Origin: Saccoglossus kowalevskii
Taxonomy: Eukaryota > Hemichordata > Enteropneusta > Harrimaniidae
DNA: 35,887 bases
Assembly (NCBI RefSeq): GCF_000003605.2
Contig: NW_003140811.1
Span: forward strand, 1,593,025-1,628,911
Direction of reading: 5' to 3'
Position numbers and translations under genes: made by a program. Under the pieces are notes generated by a model that was not told the origin of the DNA, made no database searches, and saw only the letters and a program-made list of their open reading frames with translations. Positions 10,646-23,251 of this stretch are shown here, one piece after another. The first letter of the stretch is position 1. Every line of letters begins with the position of its first letter.

Positions 10646-13600
10646 ATGACTTCATCAGTGTCACTTGAGAACTTAGTCAGCGACAACGAGATAGATCAGG
10701 ACCTTGGGCTGGATCAGCCGCTTCAAGACGAGACGCAGTTCCCACACGTATATTCTAACGGCAATGAAGAAACGGACGAGGTCATCACGCCGGCTACTAA
10801 TGTACATATCTCATTGGAACAAGACAGTAACGATGACGACGCACACACCTACGATGCGGACCAAGAAAGTCAAATCGAACGTCTACAGACGTACCGTCAT
10901 GCAAATATGCCCCTGTACACCACCGAGCAGGAGTTCCAAAACCAATATAAGGAAAACGAGTTTGAGTACGTACCGTACGGTCAGAGAATTAAAACTAAAA
11001 TGAAGAAGTGCCGATGCGGTCCTCAATGTTGTAAAGGTTGCATGGTGTCAACGGTGCCAATTTTAGGTTGGCTACCCCGGTACGTGATTCGAACCCAGCT
11101 ATTAGCAGATATCGTATCGGGCATAACAGTCTGCGTTATGAACATACCGCAAGGTTAGTATAAAAATTGTAAAAAAAAAAAAAAAAGAATTTAAGGGGTC
11201 ATTAACAAACATGAAGAAAACAGGTCCCAATATCGAGCACGCCAATTTGGACATGGGCTGAGGTGGACATTTACACTTGTACACTAAGTACGTTCAGATA
11301 ATTTGTCATTCAATCAAGCTTATCACCTTTTATCCCATTTTTTACAGTTTATCTAGAAGTAAAGCACGATTGACTGTAAGAAAGGCATTTGATAAGTCAA
11401 TATAGATCGCGCCTGTCATTTTCCCGTTATCTGTATTCGAGAGAATATAATTACATACATTTATGAGTGTGGTGTAAATAGAGTGTGACGTCCTGGAACC
11501 CCACTCATTTTCACATATGAGTATATTTTGAGTCAAACATGTATACATAACCTGCAAGGTCTAGGATCTTGATAACAACTGCTAACGCTGATATGAGGCG
11601 AAAGTTGTTCATATCAAACCACCTATCCTCATAAAAAAGCAGGAACACTTTTGCCATCTTTCATTAAATAGATAGGTTAACTCCTAAAGTGCGCAAATGT
11701 AAGCTAAAGACCTTAATATGACAGAAACACCACATATTAGTAATATGGCTGGATTACAATCAAGACTAGTTGCCTTGGTAATAGACAAATTACATAATTA
11801 ACATGTTACAAATTAACATGACAGGAACGACGATGTGAGCAAAAATCGGCGAGACTCATTCGAGCCCATTATTAAAGCGAGTATCCCCGTCCGAGCCCTG
11901 TTATCACGCAATATTGGACATTGCTGAGTCCTTAATTTCAATTTAAATACCACGGACTGTAACAAAAAATTGAATATACGCGCGGTGGTAGCTTGCGAGG
12001 AAAAAATATACAGTGTGGTTAGTTAGCGTGCCGGGAACGCTTGTATTTCATTTACGCGTAGAAGAGCACACGACATGCGAACTATTTTTTAGCTGTAAAT
12101 GTAGGAAAACATCGAATATTGACGAATTGCACGACCTTGTTCGTATGTCCGTGCATTTACCTCAAGCACAGTCCAGTGCGATAACAATCGATAACAAGAC
12201 CGCACGAGGTGCCGATCGACCAATGGAAATGCGGTGTTTCAATAAAAAGGACAGTAATTTCATTTATTTTGTCTATAATTTTTATAGGATGACCACATCT
12301 CATGTGTCTTGTGTTGAGCATATTCTGTTTATAATAATCTCTTTGAAACAATATTTATCAACGCAAATACTACTGACACAAATCAAGGTCAGATGCACCT
12401 CTAAATCGCCGTTCCTTAAATGGTGCATGTTCATCACACGTGATAGACTTCGCACTCCCACAATGACCGTTTCAATTTCTTCAAATTGTCCAATCATTTA
12501 CTTCATTATCTTGCTAGTTGTACACTCTCAAATCTCTGTCAATTTAAAACACTGCATTGGTAAACAGACTAGACTTGGATGTCACGCAATCGATCACATT
12601 CTGTTAGATTTGAATTCATGAATGAACCTCGGGTTTATGGACAACTTGACCCCTGACCCATACAGTCACCGTACACCAAATAGATGAAGTAAAGAATGAA
12701 TGTCGTACTTCTTCATCACCAAGTCAGTCGGGATTGATTGGTTCTTCAATGTCGAATTTTGGGGGATATTTCTCGGGGATAAATGCTCGTTTACGTCAAT
12801 AACCACGCAAAGTAATACGTTAAGACTATTGTCTCTCTGAACAGAAGAGTAGCCAGAGCCACCGCCAAACTAATGTAAGTCAAATTGTTTATTCGACTAC
12901 TTAGCGAAAGGGAATAATGCGCGTTAGAAAGTTTCTGACATAAACCCCGCCCCCTAACGTTAAATTAGCCAATTGCATGGAAATTCATTTCTTAGTATTG
13001 AGCCGTCCAATTATTATAAGTTCACCGGGGTTATCACGAGTTCAAGCTACCGTTTAGATATCATCTGATGACAGCGCGTATGCCAAACAGAACCATCAGC
13101 TCGCAAAAAATCCATGACACTTTATGTAGTACAGCCTTGAAAAGAACGTTGAGTTTTCTGTTCCGCACTTTAATAACCATTGAGTAAATAATAAACGTTC
13201 TGTCTCTTCTATGATCCAAAAAACTGAGATAATTTATTACAGATTTAACTACATGTTTCAACGTATTCATTATTATATTCTATATTAACAACACATTTAA
13301 CTATATAATATTTTATGTGAAGTGTGCCCGTTGATACCATAGATCAGTAGTGTTATTTTGTAGTTATCGAACAGAAATACACCCTTTTCGTGTATCATGC
13401 CTTATTTATATAAACAACGTTCACGAAACTAACCAAACTAAAACCAAACAGATGATCTGATGTCTACAGAATTATGTGCTCAACATTGTTCAATGCATCG
13501 ACGTGGTTAACACGAGTATTATGGCTTTATTACAGCTCTCGACAACAATCGCGTTTTATGGCTGTATTACGGTTTGTAATAAAGCCATAAAACGTGCTAG

Positions 13601-16600
13601 GCATGTCGATGCATCGAACAAAGTTAAGACCACTGACCGTATTCCAGTTTTCAGATGGCAAAGTACTCACTCGTCTTAAAATTGTGCGTCGGTTAGGTCA
13701 CAACGCTCAAGCCACATCTCAGGGTGTTACGTAATGAGAATACACACTAATGCAGGGTAAATAATACAGAATACTACTCCACAGAAATTGGGGAGTCACT
13801 AGACGCAATTGTAGATATTATAGGTACTAGCAAACATATCTACGAATCTACGTATACTGGGAATATTAAAATCATTAAAAACGGGCAGAGTGGGGGAATT
13901 ATCAAAAGCATTACGATGAGGGTGAGTGTGGAAACGAACATTTGTGCATTATAACAGTCGTTACAATACGGGAGAGAGGACTTTTCTATCTTATCGGCAG
14001 CCGTGGACGTAAAATACCGAGACAATACGTAAACACGACTCGATATTATGTATTAGTCTCTAAATACTATATATATATGTTTAATTATGTATATTATTGA
14101 TTTTTTTTAAATTTATGATATGATATGATTTGATTTGTGTTTTATCTAGGCATGGCGTACGGCATGCTGGCGTCATTACCTGCAGTATATGGTCTATACC
14201 TGGGTTTCTTTGCACCTATTGTGTACGCACTGACAGGCACATCTAGAGAGCTAGCCATGGGTGAGTCATTTTATAGAAATACACATTTACATTGGAAGAG
14301 TTTTCTCGTAAAATAGTCTTACACGTGCGTTCCAGGGCGTAGAACCATGTTTAATAATTACGTCCCTAGGTACGTATTCTGTCATAAGTATAATGGTAAG
14401 CTCGGCTATAGAGGGAGTGGTACCGCAATATCCCGTCGACCAACCACCGCCGACTGGGTTTTTTAACAATACAAACACAACAGCTACTAGTATGCCGGAA
14501 TGGGACAGACAGCAAGAACTGATAGACGCTGCTATTATACTGGCACTTCTAGTTGGAATTATACAGGTTAGTATTATTTAGAATGCTTTCACTGAATGTG
14601 AATATCTATTTTCGTTCATAATGTTGATAACATCTCACATATTTGAATGAACAATCCGTTTTAACAATTTTCAAAAGAATAATACGAAATAAACTCTCAG
14701 AGAATGCAATCATTGACTCAGAGATTAAGTCGTTTGTCTATAAACTTGTTGGGGATCATGTAATAATCTTATAATATGTATATTCTATAGTAATTACGTA
14801 CTAGTATCTCGCTGAATGAATTGATAATTAATTAATTATATGTGTTTTAATTAATCAATTTATTAATTAATGCTAGTAGAGTGTTGAACTCAATACATAT
14901 ACGAACACAAGGCTATTGAAGTGCTTATTCTAATTCAGTTAGCAATGGGTATACTGCGTCTCGGCTGGGTTACTATATACCTATCTGACCCATTCATTAG
15001 AGGGTATACTACGGGTTCTGGTGTCCACGTGTTCACCAGTCAAGTCGATGAGATATTAGGTGTAAATGTTGCCAGCTACGATGGTGCATTTAAACTATAT
15101 TACGTGAGTATAACAACTAATATTCGCATATGTACATCGGTCACATGTTATAGTCAAGAGTTTCAAAACTTGTGTTACGATAAGTGGACTCAATGACCTT
15201 TCAGAACAATGTAAAATGATAAAGTTGGATACTAGTATTCTGATTTATTTATGTCAACCGTTTTGTAGGTTTACCGAGACCTATTCGCCGCTGCCGATGA
15301 TTGGAACCATGTAACCATATTGCTCGCAATGAGTTGTGTTGTAGTGTTAATTCTTATTAAAGAAGTAGAAACCAGGTACAAGAAACAACTGCATGGATTC
15401 CCCTTAGGAGCCGAGTTAGTTGTGGTATGTACCGCTTATATCATATACTTATGAGATATATATATATGTATATATGGGTACATTGTGGTCATGGATGTCT
15501 ATTTCATATAATGGCGAAATAAAATGTAATCGTTACTGAACCAATAGTTGGAATGGCAATACATGTGTAAATATAAGTATATGCAGTTGATAATATACTG
15601 ACATTTTATTCCATACCTAGGTAATACTGGCTACGTTATCAAGTTACTTGTTGAACTTGGAAGAAAACCACGGTGTTGAGATTGTTGGTGAGATACCTGC
15701 TGGGTAAGAAGATTTTATGAAATGATTTCATTATACATTGTGCGTAGATCGTATTTATTTATTTCCTGTTATTGGATTTTAAACATTATTAAATTCTCGT
15801 TATGCATATTATTCTTGACGATGTACGTATTTTAGGCTAATTAATCATTAATAAATTAATATTTTAAAATATGGTGATAATTTCTGACTTTTGCTGAATC
15901 ACTACGTATTATTATTGATAATTAGACATTCACTTTATAAACATAGCGATTTAAAATGATTCGTTCATTTCACAGAATACCCGCTCCAAGTATACCGTCA
16001 ACTACATACCTCACAGACTTGATTGGTGCTGCCTTTCCTATTGCAATTGTTGCTTATGCAATCGCTGTTGCCATGGCATCACTATTCGCTCAGAAAAAGA
16101 ACTACAAAATAGATTCAAATCAGGTATGGATATGGTGCAAATGTGTGGAGTTGATTTATTATTGCATATGTGTATAAAAACTATTTGAATTATTACAAGT
16201 TACACTATGCCGACTTTACTATTTGTATAATGCAGACATATTTTAAATATCTGAAAAGTGAAATATGCACTCCTTGTTATCACGAATATATTGTAAACAT
16301 GTACTGATGCCATTTTGATTTTGCATATATTAACACTCATTATGCATATGTAATGTGTACAGTCGTACCTGATTGGCCTATATGTTGTTACTCGTCGTGC
16401 ATATTCAATAAGTATATTTGCATGTATTTTGCTACTGTTGTCGCTTTCTTGAATACAGGAACTGGTTGCTGCTGGAACCACAAATTTTGTGTGTTCATTT
16501 TTCTCCTGCTACCCAGCCAGTGGTGCAATGGCTCGTAGCTTAGTCCAAGACAGTTCTGGGGCCACTTCACAGGTCTGTACATCGTATAATAATTTCCCAT

Positions 16601-19600
16601 ATTTTTTTCGATAATACCATCAATGCATCAATGTGTGATTCGTCTACTCCAATACTATGTATGTGGGTGGACACATACGTTTCCTTGAAATTTGATCAGA
16701 TCGAAATTGCCTCCTCGCAATACTAACAATGTATGGTTTATTTTAATTTCAGATTGCAGGCTTAGTAAACAGTGCATTGATGTTAGTAGTGCTATTGTGG
16801 ATTGGTCCTTTATTTGAGACTCTTCCAACGGTAACATTCATATCACATTCAATTTGCTTATCACTTGAGATAATTTTAGCAGCGACTGAGACTACTAGCC
16901 CAATGATTACATCTCTAAAACTATCAGCTAGATGTTTTTCATATTTATTTTTTTAGTGTATTGTTGTTTTTTTAATTCCGTGTTGCATGGTTTGTATACG
17001 CAGATAACAAGTAGGTTTAGATTAATTAACTATGAAATTTATTTCCACATAATTTTGACACGTTTGACACATTGAGAAAAAACTTTATGTATGTTTGCAT
17101 TAAATATATAATAACCCAGTCCGTTGTGAAAATAGTAATACTCGCTCGTTGCAGTGTGTGCTGTCTGCCATTATAATGGTTGCCTTAAGAGGAATATTCC
17201 GACAACTTCTGGATCTCCCGAGACTTTACAAGTATGACGTCACCGACTTTGTAAGTACGCCCGCACTTCGCACCATTCACACATATATTTTTTTGTTTTT
17301 CAAACGATTTTAATGTGTAGAGTTTAACGTTATATTTATAATTTTCTCGCATCTCTCGTATAACTTGTAGATTGTTTGTGAATGTCGATACCAGAAATTG
17401 TCACCTCCAATTTACCCGTGGCACAATTGGGTGAATTTATGTTTTCGATGCATTGAATTTCACTCAGTAACTTCCTCTCTCACTTTTTGAGCAACAGCTT
17501 CATAAATTAGCCGATTCCACGTGGAAGATAGAAGTAGTTATGCACTCGCCAATATCAATAGATAAGACTTATCTCAAACATTCCTGTTGCGAGTGGACTC
17601 GTTTTAGGACTACAGACTAAATGTAAACATACTAGAAATCAAATCAAGTGCTTCAAAAATAGTCGTAGCTGCAGAGCCCATCATTGTTAACCGCGGACGG
17701 ACGTATTGAATATTTGTGGCAACTGTCGCATTTTACATTGTGTTGATTACACGGTAACTCCACCATTGATCTTACCCTGTGCTGACTTCATGTTTGCCAA
17801 CTTTACATGGAGATTATTTAATATAATTTGTATATTACAGCATGTGTGGTGGGTAAGCTGTGTAGCCGTTATACTATTTGATGTTGATATAGGACTATTA
17901 CTCGGTGTGGGGTTTGCAATATTTGTACATGTCTGGAGAACACAGGAACCATATTGTACATTACTGGGTAGAATACCAGGAACAGATATTTATAAGGATA
18001 TTAAGTGGTATTCAGTTGTAAGTACATACCGTCACAGCGCTGCGAGTATGCCCTGCTCCCACTCACGAAGGACAATGTCATTAATACTGAACTCAGTTTG
18101 ACACGAGATACGCAGTTTGACTTTTTAAACCACGACACCGGCGCAAGCATATGCGAACGTACACTAGGGGCGTTTCGCTTAAATAAAACAATATTCTAGT
18201 CCGAAAAAAATAAGGTATCGGCCGTACTGAATAATCGTGCATAGATTATGTTGTGATATAGTGCAATGTTGTCATTTCCATCAGATGATAGACAACTGAT
18301 AATTTAAGTTATATGAACACAGAAATAACCAGAAAACTCATAGTTTGTCCTGTAATATATCTCAAATTTTTATTCAACTTCTCGACTTTGTACAGGTCAC
18401 AGAAATTCCGGGTATAAAGATATTCCGTATGCACTCGTCTCTGTACTTCGCAAACACTGCTCATTTCAAATCCAAGGTGTACAAACTGACTGGCGTCAAT
18501 CCAAGAAAGATATTACAAATTAAGGCGAGACAACAGCAGTTACAAGATTTAGAGATGAGAAGAGAAGAAAAGAAGAAAAACAAGGAAATGAAGAAAAGAG
18601 TGAAAGAAAATGGTAATGTTATCGAAGATGAAAGAACAGCCGATGGCACGCCAAAGGTCAGTGTCGGTGTAGTAGTCGATTTTGATGCTAATTAATAATA
18701 ATTAATAATTATTTTATTGAATATGATTATGACTTAACGCCAACTCGTATGTATTCTGATACCAAAATAATAATAAACAATCATCATACGCAACAAAGTG
18801 ATTCGTGACGAAAATTACATTTTCCGAAGTATGTCCGTGTATATAATATAATATTATAATTGGATAGATGTCACAAATATATCCGTAAAGTATTTTTTTG
18901 TTTATTTTTCGCCAGTTGTCTGCCCCTGCAAATCCAGTATTATATAATGGCCGGAATGACGAATTCACCTCCAATGAACATGGAGCACACATAGTCGAAC
19001 TCGACGACGATTTTACAGGAGACAGTGGGTTAATTACAGATTTGTCACCAGAAAACAGCATCCACACAATTATCCTCGATTGTTCATCTTTCAATTTCAT
19101 TGATTCGACGGGACTGAATGGACTACGACAACTGTTCAGAGAATATGACCAGGTTGGAATCAAAATTTTGCTCGCACACTGTATAAGTAAGTACACGTTA
19201 TTTGAATCGCAATGTAGTGAATATTCATATTATGTATTAGTCCCAGCTAGTAATCTATGTGGAACATGTGTATATTAGGCGGAAGATGAATCACCCCATA
19301 TTGTATTTCGTAGAACGTACACATAGAAAAGCGAGGCGCCTGACAACATCTCTAGTGTATTTCCGTAAAACCAAAAACACACTGTTTCCCAACATCAGTT
19401 GTGCCCCAAAAGGAAATCGAATTGTTGAAGTTGTCTCAGATCTCGATCGAACTCTCCAATACAGTGAATGTCGTCACATGTTTTTGTTATATATTTAAAC
19501 GTATGTGAGTTTAATAGGTTCGCTGGGAAATTATTTACGCAGATATTACAATTTCTTTTTTTGTTATTTTAGAGTTTTCTTTCATTCGAAAGTTTACAAC

Positions 19601-20115
19601 GTGAACTAGAATTAGTTTGATGCATTGTGGGTAGCATACTTGAAATTGAAAACGGTCATTTTTCTCTTCTTTTCCAGAGCGAGTCCGGGATTTTTTCTCC
19701 AGGTGTGATTTTTATGAGACTGTTGGCTGCGAAGCAAACCGTTGTTTGTTTGTAACTGTGCATGGCGCTGTGATGAGTGCAATTGAAGATGACACAGATG
19801 AGGTGAGAGCAGCCAAAAATTGTAATGCGTGTCTGCCTGCAAGTTTGGACGTCCTGATTACTTATTGTGATTACGATACAACTACTATCGTTATGTTTAT
19901 TTAAAGTATGTTTGGGTTATGATTGCCTATGTATTAAACATATTTTTCTCATTTTTTTTTCACAGAACAACATAACATCAGCAAAAGTACGTACCGTTAT
20001 ATCAAATAAAAATGTCACATCGACATTTATGGCAAAACAAAGTCCCGCACCAGGTGCGAATAATCATACCGATGACCATACCGATGCCAATTCTATTGAA
20101 TCAACGAAGCTATAG
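10646..20115 (+). CDS. SLC26-like: SLC26-family anion transporter, gene B (complete, 15 exons)
   Basis: Exons: 10646-11153, 14150-14260, 14370-14566, 14939-15103, 15269-15424, 15621-15703, 15976-16123, 16459-16572, 16753-16830, 17155-17250, 17841-18017, 18396-18656, 18916-19186, 19678-19802, 19966-20115. They join to 879 residues with no break, and every intron is GT/AG. The ATG is the first after an in-frame TGA at 10604, and MTSS is conserved in gene C. An acidic N-terminus (1-120) is followed by a Cys cluster (122-132), WLPRY (142-146) and PQGMAY (168-173). A glycosylatable loop (NNTNTT) comes next, then the signature [14 protein letters not shown] (294-307) and the anion-site segment [17 protein letters not shown] (about 470-486). 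The STAS domain starts near 612, has a Lys/Glu-rich linker, and carries DSTG at 761-764. The C-terminus is STKL. The product should be a plasma-membrane anion exchanger or channel of about 14 transmembrane spans; the substrate is not determined. Confidence 0.95.
11187..11616 (-). pseudogene. Decayed non-LTR reverse transcriptase fragment in gene B intron 1
   Basis: Read on the minus strand, the frames give in order NNFRLISALAVVIKIL (compare NxxRPIS...SKILE), then GAIYIDLSNAF...VNRALLLDKL (palm motif with the catalytic Asp of F/YxD), then CSILGPVFFMFVND (compare GSILGPLLFxxYIND). These are the ordered reverse-transcriptase blocks of LINE-type elements (CR1/jockey/L2-like). Stops and frameshifts separate them, and neither endonuclease nor 3' end is recognisable. 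It is a dead fragment lying antisense to gene B. Confidence 0.8.
13488..13619. repeat. Large imperfect hairpin with competing inner stem
   Basis: The left arm 13488-13533 pairs with the right arm 13576-13619, both carrying a GCATCGAC block and the ATGGCTTTATTAC end. Within the loop, 13553-13570 also pairs with 13576-13593 (17 of 18), leaving a 5-base loop. The same right arm can therefore form two alternative stems. It lies in intron 1 of gene B. Confidence 0.7.
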
Positions 20116-20308
20116 TTCATGATGTGTACGCGACATCGTCCTCTTGATTTATTATAAATCATATGCAATGTCTTCGTTCATCTCGCTTTGTCACGGCGTT
20201 ATATGCATTTGTGAAACTTGAATTATCTCCATGATGTTTTCAAGTAATTAACAACATATATCGGTGTATAGATTCAGCACCCAATGTGTATGTGTGACTG
20301 CGTTCAAT

Positions 20309-21206
20309 TGCTACGTTTACACGACAACATTCTATCGGAGCCGAAACAATGTGATTATACGGTCGGGCCGAACGAGGGCCGATATCCTCCCGAGTTCGTA
20401 CAGAGCCGAACGTAACATCGTCCTCAATTACTTATAAATACAACATGGCTGTAAACGATTTTGGTGTCGTGCTTGTGTTGTTTCTTTACATGGCACGATG
20501 CATGTCAGAGTATTATTCTGTTGAGCTCAGAGAAAAAACAAACAGTCATGAGTCTGAGACAATATGGAGTTTTAGTGATTTGGTGATTTAGGTATCTCGA
20601 AAAACAGGATACACGGCAGCTAAACTGAAATACGCTAAATGTGTTACCGCGAAATTTATTGTCATTTACCATCTTGTAATTGTTCGACTGTTGTGACATG
20701 TTTAACAATTGTCAACCTAAACCTAGTAGGATCACGTCGCCGTACTGTGATTGCTTTTACAATTTTTATCTTAGGTGTCTTAAAAAGTTTCTTCAATTTT
20801 CATTGGATCTGTTCAGTCGTCCTTTCAAGTTTTTGTCGCATAATTTCGTACGCCATTTTTCTGTTTCCCGTTGAGCTATCAATCTCATATCGCAGTATTT
20901 CTTTACTCTGCCAAATAGATATTAGGGCGCGTACTTCTTTGTCAAGCCAGAAATTACGCGAAATTACAAACGATGTTTTCTCCGCCATACTAGTAATTGA
21001 AATGAGAGGTTACTTGAAGAAGACGATTGAGGGCGTGATTTCGGTCCGATAGTTGTTCCCCGATGGCCCAAACCTATCGGAGTTCTACCCCGTGTGTTTA
21101 TCGGAGCCGAACTTGGCTTGAGCCGGCTCAAACCGAACGCTACACGGCAATTTTTGCTGACTCGAGCCGTAGGGCTCCGATAAAATGCTGTCGTGTAAAC
21201 GTAGCA
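20309..21206. mobile_element. 898-bp TIR DNA element, Harbinger-like relic
   Basis: The terminal inverted repeats 20309-20342 and 21173-21206 match at 32 of 34 positions, starting TGCTACGTTTACACGACA. They are flanked on both sides by AAT, a possible 3-bp target duplication. Subterminal copies of TATCGGAG and GCCGAAC recur inside both ends. The interior carries a broken minus-strand frame resembling a Myb/SANT-like domain (listed separately). Harbinger-type elements carry such a protein and make 3-bp duplications, although usually TTA/TAA, so the family call is tentative. No DDE transposase is seen. Confidence 0.75.
20800..20988 (-). pseudogene. Broken Myb/SANT-like DNA-binding frame inside the TIR element
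   Basis: The minus-strand frame begins ATGGCGGAG and reads NFWLDKEVRALISIW, then MAYEIMRQKLERTTEQIQ, then stop. The spacing of W...EVRALI.IW, then a short gap, YE.I...L and T.EQ fits the Myb/SANT-like domain (Myb_DNA-bind_4 type) of transposon and domesticated proteins. After the stop the frame resumes with KLKKL, as the family would continue (KIKNL), so the stop probably interrupts an older longer frame. It is likely non-functional. Confidence 0.6.
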
Positions 21207-22868
21207 AATTGTTCAATGTGCAGATTACCAATTCTTACACAAAGAGTGTATTTACAAAAGATAATTGAAAATATTTATTACTCACAGCGAAAAGGGAATT
21301 TGCATAACAATCACTAAACTTTGTAACTTCTTGGCAAATTATTTTCGATTAAATAATATATATTACATACCAATAGCAATGTGTGTATTATACAATTGAA
21401 TGTAAAGGTTTGTCATTCTGTAATGTGTCATTTAAATAGCATAACATGTTGGTTAGAGCTTATATCGATTTCCCACGCCAGGGAAAACAGACCATGGAAC
21501 ACAGTGTGTATGGTTCAAGTTTAGCTAGTACATTGTAGTAGTCATGGTACTACGTATGCTCAAAGTTGCGTGGCCAATTTTAGGAATGTGCATATTGTAA
21601 AATTACGTATTTTTATCATTTGTCGTACTCTTTTTTAAAATTAATTAAATCGTTCACGTGTATGCGAAAGGGAGCTCTATTGTGAGGTAAAACTTGGCGG
21701 CCAGGTGTGAAATTACAGATTTGGGAACATGATATAGCAGGAAAAAGTATTTCTTTGTCGAATGACTACACTATTACTATACGTATATTTCATCGGCCTA
21801 CAGGTCAAGATATAGCGTAATGGTATGGTTATAATACTGCCAAAATGGCAAATATCCACTGAAATACAACCATCATTTTCACGGAAATAACGCTAGTGGT
21901 GACCCTAAATAGATTGCGCCCTAAAACATGCGTTCAATCAGATTTAGCGTTGCCCATGCAATGGAAATCGCAAATAAAATGACGGGATGTAAAATTGACA
22001 CAAAAAACTCATTTTTAATACACGAGACACGAGCCCATAGAACAGGATCTGCCAAGTTATAGTAGTGAGGCGATGAACGAATAAACGGAGTTTGACTGGC
22101 GAAAATGAAACGAACGCGGATAACCCACTTTTTTGTAAAGAAAAAAAAACGTCCAGAGAAAACATATTGTGGTAATAACAAAACCTGGGGTGGCGCTCTT
22201 TCTACGTATTTTGTTCCGTAACGTGTTAACAGTACAATAAATGTTGTCTGCGTGTGGTTGAGGGCGCCACATACGCGACTCGTGTTAATATCGCAAGTGA
22301 AAAAAGGAATATTTTAACTGCGTTAATCAAAATGAACACGATATGAAGTCGAAAAGAAAACGAAAACGAGATATGTTTATATCTCATTAACATGTTGAAT
22401 TAAATTCACACAAAATAATTCTATCGAGGAGAGCCGGTCACATGGAATCGAATAAATCAATTATGTTTCACCAGTGTGTCACGAATGTAAATGCATGAAT
22501 GTGATTGGATGAGAGGTGGTTTTGATTTATGTCAACCGGATGTAGTACGATGTTGCACCAGTCGACCGAGCAGGAAATTGACGAAGACGGCATTATAAAG
22601 TCACTAAAAGATATTTAAGCATGATAATAGTAGCGTTCACGCACAGCTTCTTAGCACGGGCTAGGAGGTCAATGTCTGTTATCGTGGGTTTTACCCCCGC
22701 ACCACTATTGTTATTTGTTATTTAATTAGTGACAGGGGCCATTCAAGATGTGTAAAAAAGGATTATAATTTGAGTCGAGAGTTGCAATCCGGCAACACCA
22801 TGAAAAAGTCTAGTTTATAATAGTGGGGGAGTAGCGAAAATGAGACAAATATATTTAAAGAAACATTC

Positions 22869-22874
22869 TTTATT
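22869..22874 (-). promoter_or_regulatory. Candidate poly(A) signal of gene C
   Basis: AATAAA on the minus strand, about 380 bases after the gene C stop. It is the first canonical signal I see downstream on that strand. Confidence 0.45.
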
Positions 22875-23251
22875 AAAAATTAACACAAGTTATTCCAACT
22901 GCCTGTGACCCAATAATTCTAATACAGTTTCGTTTTAAAAAAAAAGAAGAAGAGCTTTAAAACAAAGAAGAGTGTTGGGGTTGATTTTCAAATTTGAAAT
23001 TCAGTGAAATAGGTTAATTTTTCAGTACGACTATTATGTCCCACATATACATATATCAAGTGCCTCCTGTCACATTTCGACGCGAACAGTACAATTGAGA
23101 ATCAATAACAATATTGTGATTCTGAACGCCAGACCGAACAGCTGGCTGATCAGTTCACACGGTAAAATGAACGAAAAAACACCTGTAATCCCAGTTAGTA
23201 TGGACATTTTTCATATTGAGCAGGGTATCAAGCACAGAACAAAACGCTTCT

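Larger units (their letters stand above)
11154..14149 (+). other. Intron 1 of gene B (3.0 kb)
   Basis: The longest intron in the window. It holds a 16-A run at 11171-11186, the reverse-transcriptase relic at 11187-11616 and the hairpin at 13488-13619. A 202-codon open frame at 12013-12621 has no recognised domain, no coding-like pattern and a non-ATG start, so it is probably chance. Confidence 0.7.
20116..23251. other. Intergenic stretch between convergent genes B and C
   Basis: It holds the 3' flank of gene B, the TIR element at 20309-21206, and otherwise AT-rich sequence with short chance frames. No canonical AATAAA is evident in the first 190 bases after the gene B stop. The 3' untranslated region and poly(A) signal of gene C lie at the right-hand side on the minus strand. 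Confidence 0.5.

Noticed and set aside
12013-12621. 202-codon open frame in intron 1 of gene B
   Set aside because: It starts with GTG, shows no family motif or domain, and lies wholly inside an intron with other decayed sequence. It is likely chance.
19259-19498. 79-codon frame in intron 13 of gene B
   Set aside because: No similarity recognised, inside an intron, and no counterpart in gene C.
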